Assembly (NCBI GenBank): GCA_003155795.1
Contig: PMEM01000060.1
Coordinates: 1-64,000 of the forward strand
From: Gemmatimonadota bacterium
Lineage (GTDB): Bacteria > Gemmatimonadota > Gemmatimonadetes > Gemmatimonadales > Gemmatimonadaceae
Length of the DNA stretch: 64,000 bases
Reading direction: 5' to 3'
Numbering within the stretch: position 1 is the first letter of the stretch; every line of letters starts with the position of its first letter. Position numbers and translations under genes: made by a program. Below are positions 1 to 6,826 of the stretch, one piece after another. Below the pieces are notes generated by a model. It ran no database searches. It had not been told where the DNA came from and saw nothing but the letters and a program-made list of their open reading frames with translations.

Positions 1-1
1 T

Positions 2-646
2 GGGAGTGATCCGAGCGGGATGTGCGATTACTCGGGTACTGCCGAGAGGCTATCGTGCTTCAACGTCACGGCAGAGGGCGATCCGGGTGCGGGAATCGAC
101 TTGACGTCGGAATTCGAGAATCTGCTAGAGGAACTCGGCAGCCGTGGATCCGGCGGTGGTATTGGTGATGGCGGCGGTGGCGGCGGTGGCGGCGGCGTTG
201 GCCCTGCGACGCAGCTACATAGCATTGCCAAGAAGCTGAAGACAATGGCTTGTCGCGCAGTCGCAAAACTTCGCTTACCCGTGGGAGGATACTACGGAAC
301 CCGTGTCAGCTACTTCATCGGCTGGGGGTTGACGAGTGCCGTTGGAGTCTACTCGGATAACACTGGCCCCGGAATTTACCTGCGTGGCGGCGTCGGCGTT
401 GGTCTTCAAGGGTCTGCCGGAAGCGAGCACGGCATTGTATTAGGAAATATTTCCGGCCCGGCTCTGGAAGGCGAATTTACAGGCTTGACACGTACTGTTA
501 GTGGCGCGCTCAGCCTCTCTGGTGGGACGCTCTTCCGCGCGAAGATTGGCTCGACAGGATCTAGTACGCCTGGTGCATTGCCGATCAGCGGGCATCTAGC
601 AGCGACATATACCGACTCCTGGAGTGCATCCAGTCTATGCAAGTAA
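2..646 (+). CDS. C-terminal tip of an RHS-repeat protein (partial, variable tail)
   Basis: The frame is open to the left edge, so the true start is outside the window. The first residues read GSDPSGMCDY, which fits the DPSG boundary that ends the RHS core in many RHS/polymorphic-toxin proteins (family knowledge). After it comes a short acidic stretch, a run of about ten glycines near position 170-200, and a tail of about 130 residues rich in Gly, Ser and Thr with alternating hydrophobics (GVGVGLQGSAG), ending in SLCK. In RHS proteins this tail is the exchangeable part, often a toxin. I do not recognise the tail and cannot name an activity. The next gene starts inside its last codons, as expected for toxin plus immunity gene. 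The identity rests mainly on the DPSG junction and the RHS-like fragment at 2,274-2,515. Confidence 0.6.
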   Translation, partial: GSDPSGMCDYSGTAERLSCFNVTAEGDPGAGIDLTSEFENLLEELGSRGSGGGIGDGGGGGGGGGVGPATQLHSIAKKLKTMACRAVAKLRLPVGGYYGTRVSYFIGWGLTSAVGVYSDNTGPGIYLRGGVGVGLQGSAGSEHGIVLGNISGPALEGEFTGLTRTVSGALSLSGGTLFRAKIGSTGSSTPGALPISGHLAATYTDSWSASSLCK

Positions 647-882
647 ACTACTCCTGTGGAGCAATAATATTGCTCGCGTATATCGCATTTGGTTTGGTCG
701 GTATACGTCTCGAGTTCCTGTTACACACACATATCCAAGGAATCCCTAATCCAGTGACCCTGGATGCTATTCAGACAGAGCGCGGTCGACGGCTATTTCG
801 ATTGGACTCACTGTGGAGGAAGTGCAGGATTCCAGTCTGGATTGGGTTAATTGTTATCGGAGCCGTGCTCTGCCGAAAGTAA
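637..882 (+). CDS. Small two-helix membrane protein, candidate immunity protein for the RHS tail
   Basis: An 81-residue protein whose ATG lies inside the last codons of the RHS tail gene (10-base overlap, different frame), so translation is probably coupled. It has two hydrophobic segments, about residues 8-25 (IILLAYIAFGLVGIRLEF region) and 67-79 (VWIGLIVIGAVL), separated by a charged loop containing QTERGRRLFRLDSLWRKCR. No family is recognised. Immunity proteins for exported or membrane-acting toxins are often small membrane proteins encoded directly after the toxin tail, so position and topology suggest that role; this is inference. A terminator hairpin lies 86 bases after the stop. Confidence 0.5.
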   Translation: MQVNYSCGAIILLAYIAFGLVGIRLEFLLHTHIQGIPNPVTLDAIQTERGRRLFRLDSLWRKCRIPVWIGLIVIGAVLCRK

Positions 883-967
883 GTCCCGAATCGCGCTGGA
901 GAACGTCAGGCCAGTCAGAACAGCTTTCGCCAGATGCTCTGCTCCCCGTTTGGCGAGGCAGATTCAG

Positions 968-988
968 GAGCGCACAGTGCGCTCTTTT
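968..988 (+). terminator. Rho-independent terminator after the RHS tail/immunity pair
   Basis: The arms GAGCGCAC and GTGCGCTC face each other around a single base, giving a hairpin of about seven pairs with a three-base loop, followed at once by four T residues. It is the first strong hairpin after the stop at 882 and closes the plus-strand unit. No gene is seen between 883 and 1,408: the ORFs there lack family features and overlap the inverted-repeat element. Confidence 0.6.
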
Positions 989-1102
989 GGCCAGGCGACG
1001 TTCGTCGTCTGACCATCCTGCTGATCTTGCAGTAGCTCGTTCCCCAGCTCTTCAAGCTTCATTCGCCGGTACTTCGTCGGCGCGAGATAGTTGCGTAAGA
1101 TC

Positions 1103-1306
1103 GGGGTCGGATCTTGCGTCGTGCAAACGCACGCACGCACCAGGTCATCGGCTCACAATCGCGCTGCCTGACACGCCTGGAAGGGCTAGCGCACGGGGGC
1201 GGAGCCGGGTGCGGATCGGTCACTGTTCCGGGCGTAGGATTGCAATCGTATTCTTTGCGCGCCGGAGCATATTCTTGCAGGTTTGCATGGTGCAAGATCC
1301 GACCCC
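1103..1306. repeat. About 204-bp element bounded by inverted repeats (MITE/REP-like)
   Basis: The 15 bases GGGGTCGGATCTTGC at 1,103-1,117 recur as an exact reverse complement at 1,292-1,306. Similarity continues inward with a shared TGCAAAC (1,122-1,128 and its complement near 1,282-1,288), so each end is an imperfect repeat of about 26 bases. A further direct copy of part of the end with one mismatch (ATCTTGCGCCGTGC) lies at 1,354-1,367. The interior has no convincing gene. Non-autonomous elements with ends of this kind, resembling GGGGTC-type ends near REP-associated transposases, are known in other bacteria (recollection). No target-site duplication was identified. Confidence 0.45.
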
Positions 1307-1408
1307 GTAGCAGACGTAAAGTTCTGCAGTTTCGCCCAGAGCATTGGTGGTAAATCTTGCGCCGTGCGCGCTGACTTGACGCACCGCGCTTGACGCCGAT
1401 CTCCGTTT

Positions 1409-1891
1409 CTACGCCGCATTGTGTGACGGTTGCTTCCTCGGACGTCCACCAAGACGACCGTTCCTCCGTGACGCAGCCGCCTTCTTGGGGTTCCGCACGT
1501 TGCCACCCTTCGTACCCAGCTCGGACATCCATTGACGCGTACCAAACACACCAGCAAGGATCGCCGGCACGTAATGGTCGATATCGAGAGATGGCCAGTG
1601 CAAGCCGGACCCGGGGCCCTCGATCTCAACCCTGGACAGTTGTGCTGCGGTGGCCTTCTCCAATCCCTGCAGCAAACGCCGCGGAATCGCGACTTCGACT
1701 CCGTTGTCCAGGGTTAACGCTATGGCATCATCGCTGATACGGTAGAGCGCGCGCGTTACTCGCGGTCGATGCTTGTCCTGCGCATTTGTATGGGCGATGG
1801 CTGCATCAATTTCGGCGTCCGTTGTAATCACACGCGCTTTGGTTCGATTCGTCGATGGCTTCTTCACGAGTTTGCTCGTCAATTTCTTCAT
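1409..1891 (-). CDS. DUF2442 domain protein (partner of the DUF4160 protein)
   Basis: A 160-residue protein. A lysine-rich N-terminus (KKLTSKLVKKPSTNRTK) leads into a DUF2442 core with the expected pieces: a strand with LDNGVEVAIPRRLL, then a helix LEKATAAQL, then the signature GSGLHWPSLDIDHYV near residue 110. A basic C-terminus follows (KKAAASRRNGRLGGRPRKQ). The start is ATG at 1,891, which overlaps the stop of the upstream DUF4160 gene as ATGA; the longer TTG reading at 1,909 is less likely. DUF4160 and DUF2442 genes are often paired and are treated as a possible toxin-antitoxin-like module of unproven biochemistry. The basic tail would fit nucleic-acid binding, but that is inference. Confidence 0.8.
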   Translation of the reverse strand: MKKLTSKLVKKPSTNRTKARVITTDAEIDAAIAHTNAQDKHRPRVTRALYRISDDAIALTLDNGVEVAIPRRLLQGLEKATAAQLSRVEIEGPGSGLHWPSLDIDHYVPAILAGVFGTRQWMSELGTKGGNVRNPKKAAASRRNGRLGGRPRKQPSHNAA

Positions 1892-2142
1892 TGGTGCATC
1901 TTCTCCCAAGCGTCCACGAGTGCATCAAAGTGGGTAGCTGCTGCGTTTAATATCTTCCGTACGTCGCTTCGCTTTGCATCCTTCGGTTGAATTGCGTCAT
2001 TTCTCGATGCCAGTGTCACAGTGCGCTCAGCGCCGAGTTGAACAACAACCTCAATACCCGCGTAAAGTCCGTGCGCATGACGGGGCAAGTGATCTTCGGG
2101 ATACAATTTGAAACGGACGGCCCCGGCCTTGATTGTGGTCAC
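1888..2142 (-). CDS. DUF4160 domain protein
   Basis: An 84-residue protein of usual DUF4160 size. It shows the family pattern: an N-terminal RFKLYPEDHLPRHAH element, a strand pair with VVVQLGAERTVTL, and a C-terminal helix that ends ALVDAWEKMH. Start is GTG at 2,142. No clear Shine-Dalgarno is seen; a TTAATT hexamer lies six bases ahead of the GTG on the coding strand. A palindrome at 2,153-2,172 sits just upstream. It overlaps the DUF2442 gene by four bases, so the two are made together. The molecular function of the family is not established. Confidence 0.8.
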   Translation of the reverse strand: MTTIKAGAVRFKLYPEDHLPRHAHGLYAGIEVVVQLGAERTVTLASRNDAIQPKDAKRSDVRKILNAAATHFDALVDAWEKMHQ

Positions 2143-2152
2143 ATGGGAAATT

Positions 2153-2172
2153 AACCTAAGCGCTGTTAGGTT
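2153..2172. promoter_or_regulatory. Palindrome upstream of the DUF4160/DUF2442 pair, operator candidate
   Basis: AACCTAA at 2,153-2,159 and TTAGGTT at 2,166-2,172 are exact inverted repeats around GCGCTG. The site begins 11 bases upstream of the GTG start on the minus strand and overlaps the likely -10 region. Self-repression through such a site is usual for toxin-antitoxin-like pairs, so this is a candidate autoregulatory operator. A second, perfect 9-base hairpin lies farther out at 2,186-2,209. Confidence 0.45.
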
Positions 2173-2185
2173 TCAAGGGGCGACT

Positions 2186-2209
2186 GCGTGAAAGAGCGCG
2201 CTTTCACGC
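2186..2209. repeat. Perfect 9-bp inverted repeat (hairpin)
   Basis: GCGTGAAAG at 2,186-2,194 pairs exactly with CTTTCACGC at 2,201-2,209 around AGCGCG. It lies between the DUF4160 promoter region and the RHS remnant. There is no T-run on either side, so it is not a typical intrinsic terminator; it may be a regulator site or a leftover of recombination. Confidence 0.35.
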
Positions 2210-2273
2210 GGCCGAGAGAGATCGGTCTTGCGCCTCGCACGGCGCAAAACCCCATTCCTCACGCACATATACA

Positions 2274-2515
2274 GTGGTGAGCAGCTTGGCGTGGAACTGT
2301 GGTGGATCGGGCTCGTTCGATCCCAATTATGGCTATGTTGGTTGTCCAATGGACACCGTGACCGCGCCGAGCTACGAGACGTACGACGATGCTGGCAATC
2401 CGAACGCGAGCTGGTTCACGCGCGGCACCGCTGACCAGTTTGCGACGGCTGGCATGTCCGACATGACGTACGACGCGGACGGCAACGTGGAGTCATCAGA
2501 TGGGCGTCCTATCTG
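2274..2515 (+). pseudogene. Orphan RHS-repeat fragment
   Basis: The frame opening near 2,274 reads as RHS/YD-repeat sequence: YETYDDAGNPNAS, then TYDADGNVESSDGR, both matching the YDxxGN spacing of YD repeats. There is no secretion signal or start of a whole RHS protein, the segment is about 80 residues, and after about 2,515 the frame runs into unrelated hydrophobic residues up to the next gene. It is a displaced piece of an RHS core. With the RHS tail at the left edge, this is the usual picture of an rhs locus where recombination has exchanged tips. Confidence 0.55.
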
Positions 2516-2584
2516 GCGTTCCACGCCGATCTTTTGCATGCTTCTGGCAATCGCAGGATTGATCGGTCCAACTAACCACTACAA

Positions 2585-4000
2585 ATGCACTTCCGACCCG
2601 CTCTGATCGCACTCGCGCTTGTTGGCGGCATCACAAGCGCGCCACTCCCTGCCGCTGCGCAGTCCGAGCTGCCAGACGCTGCACTCGGCGTGCGGATTGA
2701 TTCCATTGCCAATGCTGCCTTGGCGAGCACAGGAGCGCCGAGCGCAAGTGTGGCCGTCGTCCTGCACGGACGGGTGGTATACGCAAATGCGTACGGTTCC
2801 GCGAAGCTACAGCCGGATGTTGCAGCGAAGCCCGATATGGCCTATGGCATCGGCTCGATAAGCAAACAATTCGCGGCCGCAAGTGTGCTGATGCTGCAGC
2901 AAGAGGGGAAGCTGTCGCTGAACGATCCAGTATCGCGATTCTTACCCGAGCTTACGCGGAGCAAGGATATAACGATTCGTGAGCTGCTGTCCCACACATC
3001 GGGATATCAGGACTACTGGCCGCAGGACTATGTGCCACCGTTCATGCAGCAGCCGATCACGCCTCAGGCAATACTGGATCACTGGGCGAAGCAGCCGCTG
3101 GATTTTGAGCCCGGAACGAAGTGGGAATACAGCAACACCAACTATGTAATCGCATCGATGATAGTTGCGAAAGTAAGTGGTGTGCCATTCTTCACGTTCA
3201 TTCAAAAGAGAATCCTTGATCCTCTGGGGATGAAGAGCGCGATTGATTATGACGTACTCGGTCCGTCGTCGATTCAACCCGTAGGCTACATGCGCTATGC
3301 GCTCGGACCACTCGTACCGGCGACGCCGACCGGCAAGGGATGGATCCACGGCGCGGGCGAGCTCGCGATGACAGCAAGTGATCTTGCGAAGTGGGACATT
3401 GCCATGATTCGCGAGTCGCTGCTGGCCCCTGCGTCGTATAAAGCGTTTGAGACGACAATGCTGTTGCGAAACGGGGTCAGCACTGGTTATGGCCTCGGCG
3501 TGGATGTTGGGAACATGAACGGTCATCGGATGATATCCCACAATGGCGAGGTAGCCGGCTTCACAGCCGGTAACTTTGTATTTCCTGACGACAGTGTGGC
3601 TGTGGTCGTACTCACCAACCAGGATGCTGCGCCTGCTTATGACGTCATTAGCCAGCAGATCATCCGCGCTCTATTCATGACGCAGGGAGTCACGGTAAAG
3701 GAACATACGGATCTGGCGCACAGGATATTTGTCGACTTGCAAAGGGGTAGCATCGACCGATCGCTATTCACTGCAGATGCGAACGCGTATTTCAGCGAGG
3801 CGGCGTTAAGGGATTTTGCGTCGAGCCTTGATTCGTTGGGCGCGCCAGTTGGTTTTATACAGACATCGCAATCGGATCGGGGTGGAATGACTGAACGGAG
3901 TTATCGCGTGATGTTCCGCGGAGGTCACGCCGTACGCGCTTGGACTTACGAGATGCCGGATGGCAAACTGGAACAGTACCAGGTTGCTCCGATCGGTTGA
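2585..4000 (+). CDS. Exported serine hydrolase, class C beta-lactamase / penicillin-binding fold
   Basis: A 471-residue protein with a signal peptide (about residues 1-26, ending PAAAQS). The catalytic SxxK motif is S91-I-S-K94, and the tyrosine motif is Y182-S-N in EYSNTNY. The third motif is HNGEVAG, the H-x-G variant common in hydrolases of this family that are not true beta-lactamases. The last 100 residues or so form an extra domain seen in many exported members. Likely substrates are peptidoglycan-type peptides, D-amino-acid peptides or esters; the sequence does not tell which. No convincing Shine-Dalgarno precedes the ATG. It is followed by a short gap and a zinc-ribbon gene. Confidence 0.85.
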   Translation: MHFRPALIALALVGGITSAPLPAAAQSELPDAALGVRIDSIANAALASTGAPSASVAVVLHGRVVYANAYGSAKLQPDVAAKPDMAYGIGSISKQFAAASVLMLQQEGKLSLNDPVSRFLPELTRSKDITIRELLSHTSGYQDYWPQDYVPPFMQQPITPQAILDHWAKQPLDFEPGTKWEYSNTNYVIASMIVAKVSGVPFFTFIQKRILDPLGMKSAIDYDVLGPSSIQPVGYMRYALGPLVPATPTGKGWIHGAGELAMTASDLAKWDIAMIRESLLAPASYKAFETTMLLRNGVSTGYGLGVDVGNMNGHRMISHNGEVAGFTAGNFVFPDDSVAVVVLTNQDAAPAYDVISQQIIRALFMTQGVTVKEHTDLAHRIFVDLQRGSIDRSLFTADANAYFSEAALRDFASSLDSLGAPVGFIQTSQSDRGGMTERSYRVMFRGGHAVRAWTYEMPDGKLEQYQVAPIG

Positions 4001-4049
4001 TGTGTAAGCGAACGACGTTAACGAATTCCTTTCTGGCAATCGCTCAGGT

Positions 4050-4343
4050 ATGCTAGTCGGCATCTGGTTATTTTGCGGTCTCGTCAGCTCGGTTATTGCG
4101 ACCAGCAAGGGGCGCAGTGGATGCGGCTGGTTCGCACTCGGCACCGTGCTGGGGCCATTCGGGTTTGGGCTCGCGCTGATCGCTGGTCCCAACCGTACCG
4201 CACTCGAAGAGCACGCACTGAAGGCTGGCGATATGAAGATGTGTCCGCACTGTGCTGAACTTATCGAGCCAAATGCAGTGAGGTGCAAATTTTGCGGTGC
4301 AAGCCTGGAGAAATACCTGGGCGGTACAGGACAGGACCCATAA
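4050..4343 (+). CDS. Small membrane protein with C-terminal zinc ribbon
   Basis: A 97-residue protein. The N-terminal half has two hydrophobic segments (about residues 2-18 and 30-46, with GTVLGPFGFGLALI). The C-terminal half carries a zinc ribbon with paired CPHC and CKFC motifs separated by 13 residues. This arrangement is a common small-protein family of unknown role in which the ribbon faces the cytoplasm. It lies 16 bases before the DinB-like gene, so the two may be transcribed together. Confidence 0.75.
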   Translation: MLVGIWLFCGLVSSVIATSKGRSGCGWFALGTVLGPFGFGLALIAGPNRTALEEHALKAGDMKMCPHCAELIEPNAVRCKFCGASLEKYLGGTGQDP

Positions 4344-4358
4344 CATGCGAGCAAGAGA

Positions 4359-4883
4359 ATGAGTATCGAGGCAGAGTTCCTGAGTGCGTCAATTTCGAAT
4401 TTTCGAGAGGTAAAGACGGTTGTTGATCGGGCGATGGCCCAGGTGGATGATGAGCAGTTCTTCGCTGCACTCGATGCCGAGTCAAACAGCATTGCGGTGA
4501 TAGTGAAGCACGTTGCGGGGAATCTGCGGTCACGCTGGACGGATTTTCTCACGAGCGACGGCGAGAAGGCAGATCGCGATCGTGATTCCGAATTCGAGAT
4601 GCGCGAATCGGCAACGCGCGCAGAGTTGCTGTCGGCATGGGAAGCCGGATGGGAGGCTGCATTTCGGGCCTTGAATGCGCTCACGCCGGATGATCTGGCG
4701 AAGAGTATACGCATCCGGAATGAGCCGCACACCGTAGTGAAGGCGATCATGCGCCAACTGACGCACGCTGCCAATCACGGCGGCCAGATCGTGTTTCTTG
4801 CGAAGCACCTTGCTGGTGGTGCGTGGCAGACGGTTTCGATACCCCGCGGCAAATCGCCCAAGTTCAGTGAAGCGAAGGCGTAG
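4359..4883 (+). CDS. DinB-like protein, DUF1572 family
   Basis: A 174-residue helical protein. Family features are the first histidine helix with IVKHVAGNL (about residues 47-55) and the final pair in LTHAANHGGQIVFLAKHL (about 135-150), which together form the metal site of the DinB four-helix bundle. Between them lie an Arg-Trp-Thr segment and a typical WEAGWEAAF helix. DinB-fold proteins include thiol-dependent S-transferases and many with no known substrate; this one cannot be assigned further. Its stop codon is the first base triplet of a tandem 10-base repeat. Confidence 0.75.
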   Translation: MSIEAEFLSASISNFREVKTVVDRAMAQVDDEQFFAALDAESNSIAVIVKHVAGNLRSRWTDFLTSDGEKADRDRDSEFEMRESATRAELLSAWEAGWEAAFRALNALTPDDLAKSIRIRNEPHTVVKAIMRQLTHAANHGGQIVFLAKHLAGGAWQTVSIPRGKSPKFSEAKA

Positions 4884-4920
4884 CAAGGCGTAGCAAGGCG
4901 TAGCAAGGCGTAGCAAGGCG
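4881..4920. repeat. Four tandem copies of a 10-bp unit beginning at a stop codon
   Basis: TAGCAAGGCG is repeated four times without change. The first TAG is the stop codon of the DinB-like gene, and the preceding coding bases GCGAAGGCG look like a degenerate earlier unit. Because every unit carries TAG at its start, changes in copy number would not alter the protein. The repeats lie just upstream of the Phd/VapC operator region. Confidence 0.8.
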
Positions 4921-4928
4921 GTAACTCA

Positions 4929-4981
4929 ATTGGTCAGATTGGTCAGACCTACTTGACCGTGTAGTGTCAGCGCCCTAGACT
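4929..4981 (+). promoter_or_regulatory. Promoter and operator region of the Phd/VapC pair
   Basis: A sigma-70-like promoter is readable: TTGACC at 4,953-4,958, a 17-base spacer, and TAGACT at 4,976-4,981. Directly upstream the 9-mer ATTGGTCAG is present twice in tandem (4,929-4,937 and 4,938-4,946). GGTCA at 4,941-4,945 forms an inverted repeat with TGACC at 4,954-4,958, which overlaps the -35 box. This is the arrangement expected where antitoxin binding blocks its own promoter. Confidence 0.55.
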
Positions 4982-4997
4982 CAGAGCAGGAGGACGC

Positions 4998-5261
4998 ATG
5001 GCAACCACTCGGCCGAAGCAGGTAAATCTGTACGAGGCGAAGAGCCATCTCTCGCAGCTCGTGAGGGAGGCTGCCGCTGGGGCAGAGATCATTATTGCCA
5101 GGGCGGGCGAGCCCGTTGCGCGTCTGGTTCCGCTGGCGGAAGAGGCGAAGCCGATCCGGCGGCCGGGGCGGCTCAAGGGGCAGATATGGATGTCGGATGA
5201 CTTCGATGACCCGCTGCCCCCCGACATTCTCGCGGCCTTCGAAGGCGAGGGCGGAGAATAG
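4998..5261 (+). CDS. Antitoxin, Phd/YefM family
   Basis: An 87-residue protein. The N-terminal DNA-binding fold has the family pattern VNLYEAKSHLSQLVREA, followed by AGAEIIIARAGEPVARLVPL. The C-terminal third is acidic (MSDDFDDPLPPDILAAF) and is the part that would bind and block the VapC toxin. Start is ATG preceded by a strong AGGAGG five bases upstream. Its TAG stop shares one base with the GTG start of the toxin gene. Expected role: neutralise VapC and, with it, repress the promoter at 4,953-4,981. Confidence 0.9.
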   Translation: MATTRPKQVNLYEAKSHLSQLVREAAAGAEIIIARAGEPVARLVPLAEEAKPIRRPGRLKGQIWMSDDFDDPLPPDILAAFEGEGGE

Positions 5262-5641
5262 TGCGGCTGCTCCTGGACACGAACGCACTCCTCTGGTGGG
5301 AAGAAGGATCGGAAAGGCTAGGAGCGCGTACGCGCTCCGCAATTCTTGCATGCGACGCGGTCTACGTGAGTGCGGCTTCGGCTTGGGAAGCTGAGATCAA
5401 GCGCGCGCTTGGCAAACTGGCGTTCGCCGGCGACGTTGATGAAATGATTCGGGCAAATGGCTTCATCGAGCTTCCTGTCGAAGTCAGACATGCGACTGCG
5501 TTGCGGTCGTTGGAATCTCACCATCGCGATCCGTTCGATAGGATGCTGGTTGCGCAGGCGAAGTTCGAGGAGTGCACGCTGGTCACTGCGGACATGAATC
5601 TTGCGCAGTACGGTGTGGATGTACTTGATGCCAGGTTATAG
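5261..5641 (+). CDS. vapC: VapC-family PIN-domain ribonuclease toxin
   Basis: A 126-residue PIN domain of normal length with GTG start. The acidic metal-binding residues are all present: D6 in LLLDTNALLWW, E43 in SAWEAEIK, D90/D93 in DPFDRML, and D111 in VTADMN. PIN toxins cut RNA, commonly tRNA or rRNA; the target here is unknown. It is translationally coupled to the Phd-type antitoxin by a one-base overlap, and the module appears intact. The next gene starts 12 bases later but is metabolic and may simply be read through. Confidence 0.92.
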   Translation: MRLLLDTNALLWWEEGSERLGARTRSAILACDAVYVSAASAWEAEIKRALGKLAFAGDVDEMIRANGFIELPVEVRHATALRSLESHHRDPFDRMLVAQAKFEECTLVTADMNLAQYGVDVLDARL

Positions 5642-5653
5642 GCAACGTTCCAA

Positions 5654-6826
5654 ATGACAACTGCACACACTGGTGAAATCACGAGAGGAGTGCGGAGCGC
5701 GCAGCCAGTCTCCGTAGAACAGATACAGACACCAGCGCCACTGGTGGAAGTGTCGCGCGTGGTGCGGAATCTGGATCGCATGGCGGACTACGCACGCGCG
5801 CATGGGTTGCAACTGCGGCCGCACGTGAAGACGCACAAGACGCCGGTAATTGGCGCCGCGCAGATTCGGCGCGGAGTGGTCGGACTGACGTGCGCCACGC
5901 CGCGCGAAATGGAGATAACGAGCGACGTCGCCAACGACTTGCTTCTCGCGCATCCGCCGATGGGTGTCAAGGTTCAGCGGTTGATCGACCTGCCGCGATC
6001 CGTAAGTGTAACCACCGCGCTGGACTCGGCGGAAGTGATCGACCACGTTGGTGCTGCGGCATTGGCTGCGAATCGACCGATCAGGGTTTACGTCGAGCTG
6101 GACGTTGGGATGCGTCGAGTTGGGGTCGGGACACCGGCGGAGGCGGTTGCGCTTGCACGCAGGGTTGCGGATTCCCGTTCGCTGGAGTTCGCCGGTGTCT
6201 GTTTCTATCCCGGGCATATCCGGGAGCCTGTTGATGCGCAGGGACGAAAAATCGCACAGTTGAACGCAGACCTTGCTGATTTTATCGGCGCGCTCGAGCA
6301 AGCGGGATTGGCACCGTCGGTGGTGAGTGGTGGTTCAACTCCGACCGCGTGGCATACGCATGAGATGCCGCTGGTTACGGAATTCCGCCCAGGAACCTAT
6401 GTGTTCAACGATCGCACAACTGCTGGGATTGGCGCATGTGCAGCCGATGATTGCGCGTTGACTGTGTTGGCGACTGTAGTGAGTACAGCAGTGGGCGGAC
6501 AGGCGGTAGTTGATGCAGGCGCTAAAGCACTCGGCCGAGAACCGATGCGCGGCGTCAACGCCGCGGGCTTTGGCTCGATAGTCGGCCACGACGACGTCGT
6601 TGTGTCGGCCATGTCAGAGGAACATGGCACGATTGATCTTTCAGGAACTTCCTGGCGCCCCCGAGTTGGCGACAGGGTCAGGATAGTGCCGAACCACGTG
6701 TGCATAGTGGTTCATCTGAATGACGTGTTGTACGCGGTGGATGGAGATCGCGTAACCGAAGTGTGGCCAGTGGAGGCGCGAGGGCGGGTGACGCCGTTCG
6801 CGCCCGGGCCAATCACCGCTTTGTGA
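5654..6826 (+). CDS. PLP-dependent D-threonine aldolase / D-serine dehydratase family enzyme
   Basis: A 390-residue enzyme with an alanine-racemase-type N-terminal barrel and the C-terminal metal-binding domain of the DSD1/D-threonine aldolase family. The PLP lysine is K59 in RPHVKTHKT, the family signature. The C-terminal zinc ligands H348 and C350 lie in PNHVCIVVH. GVCFYPGHI and VVSGGSTPT match the phosphate-binding loops. The likely reaction is cleavage or dehydration of D-3-hydroxy-amino acids; aldolase and dehydratase cannot be told apart reliably by eye. Its end overlaps the end of the convergent M1 peptidase by 14 bases. Confidence 0.85.
   Translation: MTTAHTGEITRGVRSAQPVSVEQIQTPAPLVEVSRVVRNLDRMADYARAHGLQLRPHVKTHKTPVIGAAQIRRGVVGLTCATPREMEITSDVANDLLLAHPPMGVKVQRLIDLPRSVSVTTALDSAEVIDHVGAAALAANRPIRVYVELDVGMRRVGVGTPAEAVALARRVADSRSLEFAGVCFYPGHIREPVDAQGRKIAQLNADLADFIGALEQAGLAPSVVSGGSTPTAWHTHEMPLVTEFRPGTYVFNDRTTAGIGACAADDCALTVLATVVSTAVGGQAVVDAGAKALGREPMRGVNAAGFGSIVGHDDVVVSAMSEEHGTIDLSGTSWRPRVGDRVRIVPNHVCIVVHLNDVLYAVDGDRVTEVWPVEARGRVTPFAPGPITAL

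Noticed and set aside
169-200. GGCGGT-type run as a possible microsatellite of its own
   Set aside because: It is in frame and codes a glycine linker of the RHS tail, so it was described there.
813-1310. 165-codon plus-strand ORF after the immunity candidate
   Set aside because: It has no family features, contains the terminator hairpin and runs across the inverted-repeat element. Its length is explained by GC-rich sequence.
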